A DNA stretch of 64,000 nucleotides from Paracholeplasma manati (GCF_025742995.1 NZ_JAOVQM010000003.1:248001-312000); one strand, 5' to 3'; positions 1-9,161 are shown, counted from the stretch's first letter. Numbers and translations: made by a program. The notes: generated by a model not told the origin, from the sequence alone.

Positions 1-91
1 TGAATGGGTATAGTGCTGCGATGGCGAATAAGGTAACGAGCACATACGCTATGACTTTAAAAATGACTTCAGATATATCTAATCTTCGCAT
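1..91 (-). CDS. Sugar ABC transporter permease (YtcP/LplC type), N-terminal fragment
   Basis: Only the first 30 codons lie in the window; the gene runs off the left edge. The product begins MRRLDISEVIFKVIAYVLV and continues into a first membrane helix ending ALYPF, the usual opening of the second (MalG-like) permease of the LplB/YtcP sugar ABC family. The ATG at 89-91 follows an AAGGAG box, 11 bases after the stop of the partner permease. I infer that it forms the membrane channel with that partner. Family assignment rests on a short stretch plus position. Confidence 0.7.
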   Translation of the reverse strand, partial: MRRLDISEVIFKVIAYVLVTLFAIAALYPF

Positions 92-102
92 AGGTGTTCT
101 CC

Positions 103-1140
103 TTAGAATAATGACGTGTCAGATACACGTTTCGATATGAAGTTCGCGCCTAAGACTAAGAACATCGCGATGATCGAGTTAAACAAGTCTGCAGCTGCTG
201 CTGTATTGAGTGAGATGGATTGTCCACCCATCAAACCACCAATTCTGGTAACGAAGGTTGAAATGACATCGGCTGTTTCATACGTTTGGACGTTATACAA
301 CAAGATGATTTTTTCATAACCAACCGATAAGATTTCACCGATACGTAAGATGAGCATGATGGTTAAGGTTGGTGCCATCCCTGGTAATGTAACATAGCGG
401 ATTTGTGCCAATTTATTCGCACCATCAATACGTGCGGCTTCATAATTGGTTGGGCTGATGGCCATGATTGCTGCGAAATACACAATCGAACCATATCCGG
501 CACCTTCCCAAATACCAGAGATGATGTAAATCGATCGGAAGTATTGTGGTTCATGTAACATTCGAGTGGATTCACCGATCAAACCGAGCATTTGGAAGAG
601 TGAGGTCAAGACGCCTGGCGCTTGGTGTGGTTCATTCCCTTCAAATAACATTAAGGTGATGATGGATGTGATGACGACTGTACTGATGAATTTTGGTAAA
701 TAGGTTAAGATTTGGGTTAAGCTTCGGTAGAAATCTGATTTGATTTCCGAGAAGAATAAAGCCAAGATGATGGGTACCGGGAAACCGAAAATCAACCCAT
801 ACATCGAAATTGCGAATGTGTTACGAAACGCTTGCCAGAACTCTTTCGCATAGTCACCAGCAATCAATGATCTAAATGCGTAAAATCCAGCAAATGGGGC
901 TTGTCCGACTGACAAGGTTAAATCATTTTGATTTTTAAATGCTGCCAAAATCCCATAGATTGGCATGTATCTAAAAACGAAGAAATAGAGAATGACTGGA
1001 ATCAACATCACATATAGAGGCCAGTCTTTTTTAATCGCGACCCAATAGCGATGCCATTTATTCTTTTCCAATTCCTCCATTAAGAGTTCGTGTTTTAAAT
1101 CATCCAAACTCATGTTTTTAACGTCGTTGTTAACTCTCAT
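103..1140 (-). CDS. Sugar ABC transporter permease, LplB family
   Basis: This 345-residue integral membrane protein is one half of an ABC importer channel. A cytoplasmic N-terminus of about 40 residues is followed by about six helices; the first is near residues 41-60. The EAA loop that docks on the ATPase is at about 234-256 (EAARIDGANK then LPGMAPT). LplB-type permeases usually import oligosaccharides, including uronate-containing ones. With pectinesterase and uxa genes next door, imported oligogalacturonides are a plausible substrate; that is inference. It overlaps the preceding gene by 11 bases and is followed by the second permease. No ATPase or binding protein is in view. Confidence 0.85.
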   Translation of the reverse strand: MRVNNDVKNMSLDDLKHELLMEELEKNKWHRYWVAIKKDWPLYVMLIPVILYFFVFRYMPIYGILAAFKNQNDLTLSVGQAPFAGFYAFRSLIAGDYAKEFWQAFRNTFAISMYGLIFGFPVPIILALFFSEIKSDFYRSLTQILTYLPKFISTVVITSIITLMLFEGNEPHQAPGVLTSLFQMLGLIGESTRMLHEPQYFRSIYIISGIWEGAGYGSIVYFAAIMAISPTNYEAARIDGANKLAQIRYVTLPGMAPTLTIMLILRIGEILSVGYEKIILLYNVQTYETADVISTFVTRIGGLMGGQSISLNTAAAADLFNSIIAMFLVLGANFISKRVSDTSLF

Positions 1141-1702
1141 AGATGCGTTCCTCTTCTTGTCTTTCCTTTATTTGCCTAAGGAGATATGCTTTCATATCTA
1201 CCATAAAATCTTCTTGATGCCTTGCGATCATTAGGATGACCCAACCTAAAATGATATTTAACCCATGTCTTGTAAAAAGAACGATCCATTCAACTGTGCC
1301 AAAAAGCCAATACTGTAACAATACTTGGGTGAAGAACAGTGCGAGATAACCTGTTAAAAAATATAGGGTTAACAACAAGACTTCACTACGGATTTGACCT
1401 TTGGTCGTGATTTTAAACCATACCATCGAACTGCTGAGTGCGAAGATTGATACAATATAACCCAACATTGGTAAGATGTCGAAATTTCGATAGAGTATCG
1501 TATGCAATAGCGCGATAACGCCATTGACATATAGACCATATTTGCCCCAACGCACATAGATAATCATCAAAATCGGGGTGGATAAAGTCACGTATAAGAA
1601 AATCAACTCTTTTTGACTGGCAAAAAATCCAATGAGATCGACAATGACGGCGACAACGCCTAACACAATCAAATCCAAGAGACGGTATTTCGCTATTGTC
1701 AA
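1130..1702 (-). CDS. Multi-pass membrane protein of unknown function
   Basis: The product is about 190 residues with four to five hydrophobic helices and a charged C-terminal tail (KERQEEERIYES). I chose the TTG at 1700-1702 because an AAAGGAGG box sits 6 bases upstream. The longer reading frame starting near 1837 would run back through the divergent pectinesterase start. The gene is first in the sugar-permease operon and overlaps the next gene, so it is probably co-translated. Size and topology resemble small transporter or sensor membrane subunits, but I do not recognise a family and assign no function. Confidence 0.65.
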   Translation of the reverse strand: MTIAKYRLLDLIVLGVVAVIVDLIGFFASQKELIFLYVTLSTPILMIIYVRWGKYGLYVNGVIALLHTILYRNFDILPMLGYIVSIFALSSSMVWFKITTKGQIRSEVLLLTLYFLTGYLALFFTQVLLQYWLFGTVEWIVLFTRHGLNIILGWVILMIARHQEDFMVDMKAYLLRQIKERQEEERIYES

Positions 1703-1740
1703 AGTAAGACCTCCTTTATATAATAGATTTACATGAGGTG
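1696..1740 (+). promoter_or_regulatory. Promoter and ribosome site of the pectinesterase gene
   Basis: TTGTCA (1696-1701) and TATAAT (1719-1724) are separated by 17 bases, followed by a GAGGTG ribosome site just before the ATG at 1746. The -35 box overlaps the start codon of the divergent membrane-protein gene, so the two transcription units are tightly packed. Confidence 0.6.
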
Positions 1741-1745
1741 AACAC

Positions 1746-2636
1746 ATGAAACAAATTAAGCTAACCCCACAAGACGATATACAAGCTATTTTAGACTCAT
1801 ACCCACTCGATTCGAAACTCGAAGTGTATTTATCCAACGGATTTTACAAACAAAAACTTACAATCAGACATCCTGATTTAAAATTGATTGGTGAATCTCA
1901 TGATGCCATCATCTCATTTGATGACCACGCACTGACATTTCACGCAGATGGTTTATTGATGAACACATTCAGAACCCAAACGGTACTGATTGTGGCGGAT
2001 CATGTGATGCTATCCAATTTAACCATTGAGAATACCAGCGGTACCGGACCCAAAATCGGTCAAGCGATAGCGCTTTCTTCTTATGGAAATGAAACAATGA
2101 TTCAAAATTGTGTCTTAAAATCTACCCAAGATACCGTGTTCTTTGGGCCATTGCCATCGGATTTGATTTTAAGATACGATCATATTTTAAGTGGTCTTGA
2201 ATTGATCAATCGTCCCTTAAGACAATTCATCTTTGATTCGACCATCATCGGAAACATCGATTTTATATTTGGTGGTAGTGATGCGTTTTTCGATCACTGT
2301 ACGATCATTTCGAATGGTAGTGGCTACATCAGTGCCCCTTCTACACATCCCAAATCATCGTTCGGGCTGGTTTTTAATGGTTGTAGTTTCCAATCCCTTG
2401 GACAGTACAACATTGTTCTAAGTCGACCTTGGCGATCTGGAGGAAAAGCCATTTTCATCAATTCAACATTCAATATGCCGATCGCGTTAGAACGTTATAT
2501 GGATTGGGACAAGCCGTATTTCGAGCATTACGAAATCCCGTATGTGCCACACCCATTATCTAAACCATTGCCCGAAACCATGAAATTAAGTATTTCGGAA
2601 ATCATCGCTGAAAAGCGATTTTTTTTTACATGTTGA
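1746..2636 (+). CDS. Pectin methylesterase (CE8 family), apparently cytoplasmic
   Basis: This enzyme removes methyl groups from methyl-esterified galacturonan, giving methanol and free carboxylates. Hallmarks of the right-handed beta-helix family are present in order: GQA (Q106), QDT (Q128-D129), GNIDFIFG with catalytic D172, and SRPWR (R227-W229). The 296-residue protein has no signal peptide, so it probably acts inside the cell on imported oligomers. That fits the nearby ABC permeases and the uronate genes. The last codons run through a hairpin-plus-T-run at 2604-2627 and overlap the convergent uxaC by 11 bases. This suggests that an earlier stop was lost. Confidence 0.88.
   Translation: MKQIKLTPQDDIQAILDSYPLDSKLEVYLSNGFYKQKLTIRHPDLKLIGESHDAIISFDDHALTFHADGLLMNTFRTQTVLIVADHVMLSNLTIENTSGTGPKIGQAIALSSYGNETMIQNCVLKSTQDTVFFGPLPSDLILRYDHILSGLELINRPLRQFIFDSTIIGNIDFIFGGSDAFFDHCTIISNGSGYISAPSTHPKSSFGLVFNGCSFQSLGQYNIVLSRPWRSGGKAIFINSTFNMPIALERYMDWDKPYFEHYEIPYVPHPLSKPLPETMKLSISEIIAEKRFFFTC
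2604..2627 (+). terminator. Intrinsic terminator inside the pectinesterase 3' end
   Basis: ATCGCT (2604-2609), loop GAAA, AGCGAT (2614-2619), then a run of T. It lies inside the last codons of the pectinesterase reading frame. Confidence 0.65.
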
Positions 2637-4017
2637 AGTATTTCTTAGCGTTGTTGTAAGCGATATCTTCAACGATTCTGCCCAAGACTTCATAGTCTTC
2701 AGGGAACAAACCTGCTTCAACCCAGCGACCTATTTTATCACACAAGAGTCGTCTAAAGTATTCATGGCGTGGGTAGCTTAAGAAGGATCTTGAATCTGTC
2801 AACATACCAACAAATCTGGATAACAAGCCATTGTTTGCTAAAGCATCCATTTGGCGTTTCATACCATCAATGGTGTCATTGAACCACCATGCAGAACCAC
2901 ATTGTAGTTTGCCAGGGGTTTTGCCATCTTGGAATGCTTGCATCAAGGTGACAACCACTTCATGATCACGCGGATTTAAGGCGTAAATGATGGTTTTTGG
3001 TAGTTGGTCATGATGATCTAAAGCATCTAGGATGCGAGACAATGGTTTCGCAATCAATTCATCATTGATGGCGTCATATCCGGTATCTGGTCCTAAGGTT
3101 TGTAACATGCGTTTGGAGTTATTTCTAAGTGCCCCAATGTGGTATTGTTGGACCCAACCACGTTGGTGATAAGCTTTGCCTAAGAACACCAACATATAAC
3201 CCTTGTATTTTTCAACTTCATCTTTATGCAAAGTTACTTTTGCTCTAGCTCGTTTGAAAATAAGGTCAATCTCTTCATCATTGGTATCTTGGAAGTGAAT
3301 GGAATCTAGCCCATGGTCCGATAAACGGCACCCATGTTCATGGAAATAATCCATTCTTAATTCCAATGCTTTCATCAAGTCATTGACCGTGTCGATTGGA
3401 AATCCAACCACACCGCTCAATTGATTGAGCCAATCGTTGAACCATGAAAGTTCAATATTGATGGCTTTATCAGGTCTGAAAGCTGGTTTAACTTTAAATG
3501 CGTTATTTTCTTTTTCAAGTAATTCATGGTATTTCAAGTCATCGACTGGGTCATCGGTTGTACAAACCAATTTGACATTGCTCATTTCGATGAATTTCTT
3601 GGGTGTTAAGTGTTTTAATTGTGCATTGGCTTCATCATAGATGGCTTTAGCTGTTTTTGGAGATAACAATGTTTCTATGTTGAAGAAACGACGTAATTCC
3701 AAATGGCTCCAATGATACAATGGATTTCCTACCAAGTAAGGCATGACTTCTGCATATTTATAGAATTTTTCAAAATCAGGTTGATTGCCTGTAATGAAGG
3801 ATTCATCGACCCCATTGGCACGCATCAAGCGCCATTTATAATGGTCACCACCCAGCCAAACCTTTGATAAATTCTCAAATGGTTTGTTCTCATAAATTTC
3901 CTTTGGGTTTAAATGACAATGATAATCGATGATTGGCATTTTAGAAGCATATTCATGATAAAGTTTTTTTGAAACTTCGTTGGATAACATGAAATCCTGA
4001 TTCATAAATGTATGCAT
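2626..4017 (-). CDS. uxaC: Uronate isomerase (glucuronate/galacturonate isomerase)
   Basis: UxaC converts D-galacturonate to D-tagaturonate and D-glucuronate to D-fructuronate, the first intracellular step of hexuronate breakdown. The 463-residue length matches the family. It belongs to the amidohydrolase-like TIM barrels: the early metal motif IDYHCHLNPKEI is at about residues 30-41, and TTDDPVDDL and the IGALRNNSKRM stretch are conserved. ATG at 4015-4017 follows AAGGAGG. It is the last gene of uxaB-uxaA-uxaC, 11 bases after uxaA. Confidence 0.93.
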   Translation of the reverse strand: MHTFMNQDFMLSNEVSKKLYHEYASKMPIIDYHCHLNPKEIYENKPFENLSKVWLGGDHYKWRLMRANGVDESFITGNQPDFEKFYKYAEVMPYLVGNPLYHWSHLELRRFFNIETLLSPKTAKAIYDEANAQLKHLTPKKFIEMSNVKLVCTTDDPVDDLKYHELLEKENNAFKVKPAFRPDKAINIELSWFNDWLNQLSGVVGFPIDTVNDLMKALELRMDYFHEHGCRLSDHGLDSIHFQDTNDEEIDLIFKRARAKVTLHKDEVEKYKGYMLVFLGKAYHQRGWVQQYHIGALRNNSKRMLQTLGPDTGYDAINDELIAKPLSRILDALDHHDQLPKTIIYALNPRDHEVVVTLMQAFQDGKTPGKLQCGSAWWFNDTIDGMKRQMDALANNGLLSRFVGMLTDSRSFLSYPRHEYFRRLLCDKIGRWVEAGLFPEDYEVLGRIVEDIAYNNAKKYFNM

Positions 4018-4028
4018 ATATGTCCTCC

Positions 4029-5513
4029 TTATAGGATAACGCCTGTTTTAAAAATACCTATTTCTCTAAAGTGATTGATTTCATTTCGTGTCTTTTTACC
4101 ATTGACCACGGAAACAATGAAATCGATGAACTGTTCTAACAAGGTGTCCATATCGACGCCTTCGGTCAGTGAACCTGCGTTAAAATCAATCCAATTGGGT
4201 TTTTTATGGTATATTTCTGAGTTGGTTGAAACTTTAATGGTTGGAATAAACCCACCAAATGGGGTTCCACGACCAGTTGAGAACAACACCAATTGACAAC
4301 CACTCATACCCAACGTGGTGACAGAAACCAAATCATTACCTGGGGCACTGATTAAGTTTAAGCCTTTGGTTTTTAAACGGTCTGTTTGTCCTAAAACATC
4401 ACAAACCATCGATAAACCGGCTTTTTGTGTACACCCTAAAGACTTGTCTTCTAAGGTTGAGATACCCCCATTTTTATTACCTGGGGATGGGTTATCATAA
4501 ATGACTTGGTCATTCTTTTTATAATAGGCTTTGAAATCATTGATGAGATTAACGGTTTTGTGGAAAACGTGTTCATCCTTCGAACGTCTCATCAATATTT
4601 TTTCTGCACCAAACATTTCTGGTACTTCGGTCAATACAGTGGTCCCACCATGGTGTGTGATATAATCTGAGAGTTTACCTAACAATGGGTTAGCTGTGAT
4701 GCCTGATAGGCCATCCGATCCCCCACATTTCAATCCGATACGCAATTCTGAGATGTCCGCTTTGACGCGTTGATCATCTTTCATCGCTTCATAAAGTTCT
4801 TTTAGAACCTCTAAACCGGCTTCTAATTCATCTTCCACTTCTTGCATGACGAGGAATTTAACGCGATTAGGATCATAATCACCATAGGATTCTCTAAATG
4901 CTTTGACTTGATTGTTTTCACAACCTAGCCCTAATACCAAAACGGCACCTGCATTGGGATGTTTCGCAATGTTTTGTAAGGTTTCCTTGGTGTTTTCATG
5001 GTCGTCACCCATTTGAGAACAACCGAATTGGTGCCCGAATAGATGGATACCATCGAATTCAGGACCAGGATTGACTTCTCTCATGAATAAGTCAGCCAGT
5101 TGTCTGGTTTGACCAACGATACATCCAACCGTAGGCACAATCCAAAGTTCATTACGAATGCCAACTTCACCATTTTTTCGACGATAGACATACACATCGC
5201 GATTTTTAGGTTTGACTTCATAAGATTCGTATTGTGGTTCAAATTGATAATCCAAGACATCGTTTAAATTGGTTGATAGGTTGTGCACATGTACGTGCGC
5301 ACCTTTTATGATGTTTTGTGTCGCGTGTCCAATCGGAAAGCCATATTTAATGACATCTTCACTGACAGATAAATCCTTTATCGCGATTTTGTGTCCTTTT
5401 AAAATATCTTCTTTTAAGATAATACCATTCACCATTTGACCTTGTTTTAGATCCATTAAAGCGATCATCACATTGTCATCCGGATGAATGATTAAAAATT
5501 GAGTTTGTTTCAA
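4029..5513 (-). CDS. uxaA: Altronate dehydratase
   Basis: UxaA dehydrates D-altronate to 2-keto-3-deoxygluconate. The 494-residue protein has the normal two parts: an N-terminal SAF-type domain (about 1-90) and a C-terminal dehydratase domain with GRPTVGCIVGQT-like and LKCGGSDGLSGITANP segments and conserved cysteines (CSQMG, GLGCENNQ, LGCTQKAG). The start is TTG at 5511-5513, preceded by GGAGG inside the end of uxaB; no better ATG exists. The tight spacing to uxaB and uxaC indicates one transcript. Confidence 0.92.
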   Translation of the reverse strand: MKQTQFLIIHPDDNVMIALMDLKQGQMVNGIILKEDILKGHKIAIKDLSVSEDVIKYGFPIGHATQNIIKGAHVHVHNLSTNLNDVLDYQFEPQYESYEVKPKNRDVYVYRRKNGEVGIRNELWIVPTVGCIVGQTRQLADLFMREVNPGPEFDGIHLFGHQFGCSQMGDDHENTKETLQNIAKHPNAGAVLVLGLGCENNQVKAFRESYGDYDPNRVKFLVMQEVEDELEAGLEVLKELYEAMKDDQRVKADISELRIGLKCGGSDGLSGITANPLLGKLSDYITHHGGTTVLTEVPEMFGAEKILMRRSKDEHVFHKTVNLINDFKAYYKKNDQVIYDNPSPGNKNGGISTLEDKSLGCTQKAGLSMVCDVLGQTDRLKTKGLNLISAPGNDLVSVTTLGMSGCQLVLFSTGRGTPFGGFIPTIKVSTNSEIYHKKPNWIDFNAGSLTEGVDMDTLLEQFIDFIVSVVNGKKTRNEINHFREIGIFKTGVIL

Positions 5514-5517
5514 AGCG

Positions 5518-6951
5518 TTAAGCCTCCAATACGTGTTGTAATGCGTCTCTCATACCCATATTGAGGATGGCTTCTACATGTTGATACACATAAGATAAAA
5601 CATCTGGTTGAGACAAACGGGTGGTTTCCCAGTGAGGTAAGCTTAAAATCGTTTGCACGACTTCTTTGACATCACCTTTAGACCATAATTGTTGATATAG
5701 TTCTAAAAATTGTGGGTCATCTTGAAGTTTGATGGTTTCGTTGTTTCGTTTACCACGATAGAATACGATTGTCGCTGCTAAGCTGAATAATTGTAATTTA
5801 GGAAACTTACCATGGTCTAATTGATTTAAGATACTTGGTAAAATACGAGATTTATATTTGCTCATCGCGTTTAAAGCAATGCTCATGAGTTCATGTCTCA
5901 CGAATGGATTTAAGTAACGCTCCAATACCGCTTTTGCAAATTTATCCATATCGGCTTGTGGGAGGTCAATCGTTGGGATGACTTCCTGCCAGATGAGATT
6001 TTGGATGAATTGCCCAATTTGAGGGTCCGTCACAGCTTCTTTGACGGTATCAATCCCACAAAGATAAGCAATCGGTACCAATGCAGTGTGTGATCCGTTC
6101 AAGATTTTAACCTTGCGTTCTTTATACGGTTTTAAAACATCTACGAAATACACATTGAGACCCGCTTGATCAAATGGCAATCTCGTATTGAGGCCTTTTT
6201 CACCTTCAATAACCCATAGGTGGAATATTTCACCTTTAACCATTGAATGGTCTAAATATCCAAATTCTGCCTCAAGTTGATTTGCATCTTGTTTCGGATA
6301 GCCTGGAACAATACGGTCAACCAAGGTGTTATAAAAGCGATTGGCTGTTGTCATCCAATGAATGAACGTTTCACTCATGTTATTATAACGTGCCATGTCG
6401 ATTAAGACTTTTTTCAATGTTTGACCATTGTCGTCAATGAGTTCACAAGCTAAGATATCTAATCCTGCTTCCTTTGCACCTGCGAATACTTCAAATCGCA
6501 TGCGTAGGAACGCCAGTAGTTTGCCAGGGAATGAGGTAGGACATTGATTGAAATGAACAATCTCGTTCATAAAAGCAATGCCTGCTTCTGTGGTGTTGGA
6601 TACCACAGTGGTGATGATTGGGGATGCTGCTAAATCCAAATATGCTTTGTATTGTGTATAAGGATCAATAAATTCAGATAATACATCGACAATCTTTCTT
6701 TCAGACACGACCTTACCTTGGTCAATGCCTTCTAAAATGAGGGTATATAATCCATCTTGTTGCTCTAAATCTCTTACTCTGCCTTGTGGCATCGGTTGAA
6801 TGACAGCGACGTTGCCATCAAACAAACCTTTTTCATTCAACGTTTGAATAAAAGGGTCAACGAATGCACGTAGAAAATTACCTTCTCCAAATTGTACAAC
6901 CTTAATTGGTCGCTTTGGAAAAGGTTTGATGACCCTAGATAATCTATCCAT
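5518..6951 (-). CDS. uxaB: Tagaturonate reductase (altronate oxidoreductase)
   Basis: UxaB reduces D-tagaturonate to D-altronate with NADH and belongs to the mannitol-dehydrogenase/polyol-specific long-chain family. The N-terminal nucleotide-binding loop VVQFGEGNFLRAF is at about 19-31. The catalytic Lys-Asn-His signature is in KVKILNGSHTALVPIAYL. At 477 residues it has normal length. It is first in uxaB-uxaA-uxaC, behind a clear promoter at 7030-7058; GGAGG precedes the ATG at 6949-6951. Fructuronate reductase is a close relative, but the partner genes favour the galacturonate branch. Confidence 0.88.
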   Translation of the reverse strand: MDRLSRVIKPFPKRPIKVVQFGEGNFLRAFVDPFIQTLNEKGLFDGNVAVIQPMPQGRVRDLEQQDGLYTLILEGIDQGKVVSERKIVDVLSEFIDPYTQYKAYLDLAASPIITTVVSNTTEAGIAFMNEIVHFNQCPTSFPGKLLAFLRMRFEVFAGAKEAGLDILACELIDDNGQTLKKVLIDMARYNNMSETFIHWMTTANRFYNTLVDRIVPGYPKQDANQLEAEFGYLDHSMVKGEIFHLWVIEGEKGLNTRLPFDQAGLNVYFVDVLKPYKERKVKILNGSHTALVPIAYLCGIDTVKEAVTDPQIGQFIQNLIWQEVIPTIDLPQADMDKFAKAVLERYLNPFVRHELMSIALNAMSKYKSRILPSILNQLDHGKFPKLQLFSLAATIVFYRGKRNNETIKLQDDPQFLELYQQLWSKGDVKEVVQTILSLPHWETTRLSQPDVLSYVYQHVEAILNMGMRDALQHVLEA

Positions 6952-6995
6952 AAAATCCTCCCAGAAATGGTGATCAGTATTCAGTCTATTTTATC

Positions 6996-7011
6996 GTCCG
7001 TATATGCGGAC
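6996..7011 (-). promoter_or_regulatory. Inverted repeat in the uxaB leader
   Basis: GTCCG (6996-7000), 6 bases, CGGAC (7007-7011). It falls about 11-26 bases after the predicted transcription start of the uxa operon, a suitable place for a repressor operator or a small RNA hairpin. Confidence 0.4.
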
Positions 7012-7029
7012 ACCGTTTAAATACACCTA

Positions 7030-7067
7030 ATTTTATCATGGAAAATAAAACCTGTCAACGGTTTCAA
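7030..7067 (-). promoter_or_regulatory. uxaBAC promoter with overlapping cre-like dyad
   Basis: On the minus strand, TTGACA (7053-7058) and TAAAAT (7030-7035) are 17 bases apart. The -35 box sits inside a dyad AAACC-N7-GGTTT (7048-7064) and in the cre-like 16-mer TTGAAACCGTTGACAG (7052-7067), which resembles the CcpA site consensus in most positions. A serine-phosphorylatable HPr, the CcpA cofactor, is encoded at 10594-10869. Confidence 0.6.
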
Positions 7068-7204
7068 GGCATTTTTTGTAATCGTTTTTCAAAATCTAAC
7101 AAAAACCGTTTATAATGGCCCTCAAAAAAGGATGTATTTGAAATGGTCTTCTAAAGAAGGGGTCATTTTATAAACGCCATTTAAAATTTTCTTTAAAAAA
7201 CGAT

Positions 7205-7232
7205 AAAAAAATGCACCGCTTGGGTGCATTTA
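7205..7232 (-). terminator. Terminator of the HPr to aldo-keto reductase operon
   Basis: ATGCACC (7211-7217) pairs with GGTGCAT (7223-7229), extended by A-T pairs; on the minus strand it ends in a run of T. It overlaps the stop of the aldo-keto reductase. Confidence 0.75.
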
Positions 7233-8075
7233 GCTTTGTTTAACGAAAGAGTTGTTGTCTGGGTCTGTGTATACACGGCGACCACGATTGAGTTGATTGA
7301 TGGCTGCAATTTCTTCAACAGACAAGAATAAATCTTGAGCTTCGAGGTTTTCTTTCAATCGTTTTGGTGTAACCGATTTTGGAATCATCAATATGCCGCG
7401 TTGAATACCCCATGAAATGATGACTTGAGCAATCGTGCTTTGATGTTTATCGGCAATTCCTTTTAATACTGGATAATATGGACCATCTTCTACAAAGACT
7501 TCGCCTTTCATAAACGGACCGTATGAAATCATAGCAATATTCTTTTCATTGAGGTAGACCTGTGTCGGCAATTGATATAACCCAGGGTGCATCTCAATTT
7601 GGTTGGCCATTGGCACGATTTTAGCGGTTTGTAGTAACGCATCCATGTGGTGGATTTTAAAGTTGGATACACCAATCGCTCTGGCTAACTTTTGTTCATA
7701 GACTTCTTCCATCCCACGCCAGGTTAGTTGATTGAGTGCGTTCGATGGGCTTGGCCAGTGAATTAAATATAAATCGACATAGTCTAATCCCAACTTATCT
7801 AGGGAAATTTTAAGTTCACTTTTGGCTTGTTCATAGCCCAAATTGATCGGAGATAATTTTGTTGTAACAAACAGTTCATCCCTTGGAATACCTGAATCTT
7901 TAATAGCTCTACCCACAGACGCTTCATTGCCATAGATTTGAGCCGTATCGATGTGTCGATACCCTAATTTTAAAGCTTCTAAAACAGTATCATAGGCTTC
8001 CCCTTCAGAAACTTTGAAGGTACCTAATCCCAACATCGGCATCTTGACGCCGTTGGAAAGTGTTTTGTATTGCAT
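7230..8075 (-). CDS. Aldo/keto reductase
   Basis: This 281-residue NADPH-dependent carbonyl reductase has the full family pattern: GLGTFKVSEG near the start, GYRHIDTAQIYGNE with the catalytic Asp and Tyr, VTTKLSP with the catalytic Lys, IGVSNF, and the cofactor-binding IPKSVTPKRLKENL. The 2,5-diketogluconate-reductase-like subgroup has this length. The physiological substrate cannot be read from sequence. It is the last gene of the operon, 21 bases after the M42 peptidase; AAGGAGG precedes the ATG. Confidence 0.88.
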   Translation of the reverse strand: MQYKTLSNGVKMPMLGLGTFKVSEGEAYDTVLEALKLGYRHIDTAQIYGNEASVGRAIKDSGIPRDELFVTTKLSPINLGYEQAKSELKISLDKLGLDYVDLYLIHWPSPSNALNQLTWRGMEEVYEQKLARAIGVSNFKIHHMDALLQTAKIVPMANQIEMHPGLYQLPTQVYLNEKNIAMISYGPFMKGEVFVEDGPYYPVLKGIADKHQSTIAQVIISWGIQRGILMIPKSVTPKRLKENLEAQDLFLSVEEIAAINQLNRGRRVYTDPDNNSFVKQS

Positions 8076-8096
8076 AAAACCCTCCTTTTTCTTTTA

Positions 8097-9161
8097 TTAT
8101 AACAGTGGATTTTGAAGTTTCGCAATTTTCTCGTTGGTTAAGTCTTTGAGTAAAGCACGGACCATGAGCCATGCAGCGTGGTGATCCGATAGATCAAACA
8201 TCGCTACTGTAGAGTGAATATATCTTGCTGGTAAGCCAATGGTGGTTGCGATGATGCCGTCATTAGAATCGAGCGCTCTAGCTGCATCCGTACCCCCTTT
8301 TGCGATATAAACTTGATAATTGATTTGATTTTGTGCAGCCAAGTCTTTGAAATAATTGAACAGACGTGGTGCCATAATGTTTCTCGGATCAAATAAACGG
8401 ATTAAGAATCCATCACCCATTTTACCAGAGGCTTTAGGGTCTGCCAAATCATTGAGTGGGGATGCATCGAGTGCTAAAAAGAAATCTGGTTTAAATTTGA
8501 ACACAGATGTCCCAGCACCTCTTAGACCGACTTCTTCTTGTACAGTCGCACCAACCACAAGATTGAATGGTAGGTCAACATCGTTAAAATCACGGATGAT
8601 CTCGAGTGCCATGCCGCAACCCCAACGGTTGTCAACTGCTTTTGACATCGCTTTAGTGCCATTAAAATTGAGTTCAAAATCATTCTTTGGTAAAACCATA
8701 TCACCTACAGCGACCCCTGCACTGAGGACATCTTCTTTGGATTTTGCACCTATATCAAAGATTAAATCTGGAAAATCAGCAGCTTGGTTTTTGGATAAAT
8801 GTGGCGGTACGGAACCAATGATGCCTGGAACCAAACCTTTCTTGGTTTCTGCATAAAGTTTTTGGGAAATGAATACTTCAGCAACCAATCCACCGATTGG
8901 GATAACTTTTATCGCCCCATTCGGTAAGATGTCTGAAATCATCAAACCAACTTCATCCATATGGCCTGCAATCATCACCGTTTTCGCATCTTTTTGTTTC
9001 GATGGTTTAACCGCGAAAATTGAACCAATATTGTCTACTTCGATTTTAAATTGATTGTATTTGCGCATTTCGGCTAAAATGATTTGAAATACATTGTGTT
9101 CATACGCTGAAATACCAAATGCATTCATGAGTTTTTCGTAAATCGGATCTAATTTAATCAT
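8097..9161 (-). CDS. M42-family metallo-aminopeptidase
   Basis: This is a cytoplasmic aminopeptidase of the glutamyl-aminopeptidase/tetrahedral (TET) class. The co-catalytic metal ligands are visible: GHMDEVG (His about 68), DNRWGCG (bridging Asp), TVQEEVG (general-base Glu and ligand Glu), LALDASP and the C-terminal IHSTVAMFDLSDHH. Length 354 is typical. Such proteins are often annotated as endoglucanase M, but peptidase is the supported activity. Its ATG overlaps the trmB stop as ATGA, so translation is coupled. Confidence 0.88.
   Translation of the reverse strand: MIKLDPIYEKLMNAFGISAYEHNVFQIILAEMRKYNQFKIEVDNIGSIFAVKPSKQKDAKTVMIAGHMDEVGLMISDILPNGAIKVIPIGGLVAEVFISQKLYAETKKGLVPGIIGSVPPHLSKNQAADFPDLIFDIGAKSKEDVLSAGVAVGDMVLPKNDFELNFNGTKAMSKAVDNRWGCGMALEIIRDFNDVDLPFNLVVGATVQEEVGLRGAGTSVFKFKPDFFLALDASPLNDLADPKASGKMGDGFLIRLFDPRNIMAPRLFNYFKDLAAQNQINYQVYIAKGGTDAARALDSNDGIIATTIGLPARYIHSTVAMFDLSDHHAAWLMVRALLKDLTNEKIAKLQNPLL

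Noticed and set aside
1703-1837. Upstream extension of the 1130-1702 membrane-protein gene
   Set aside because: It would run through the pectinesterase start on the other strand; a good Shine-Dalgarno places the start at TTG 1702.
8356-8856. 166-codon frame opposite the M42 peptidase
   Set aside because: Antisense shadow of a well-supported gene.
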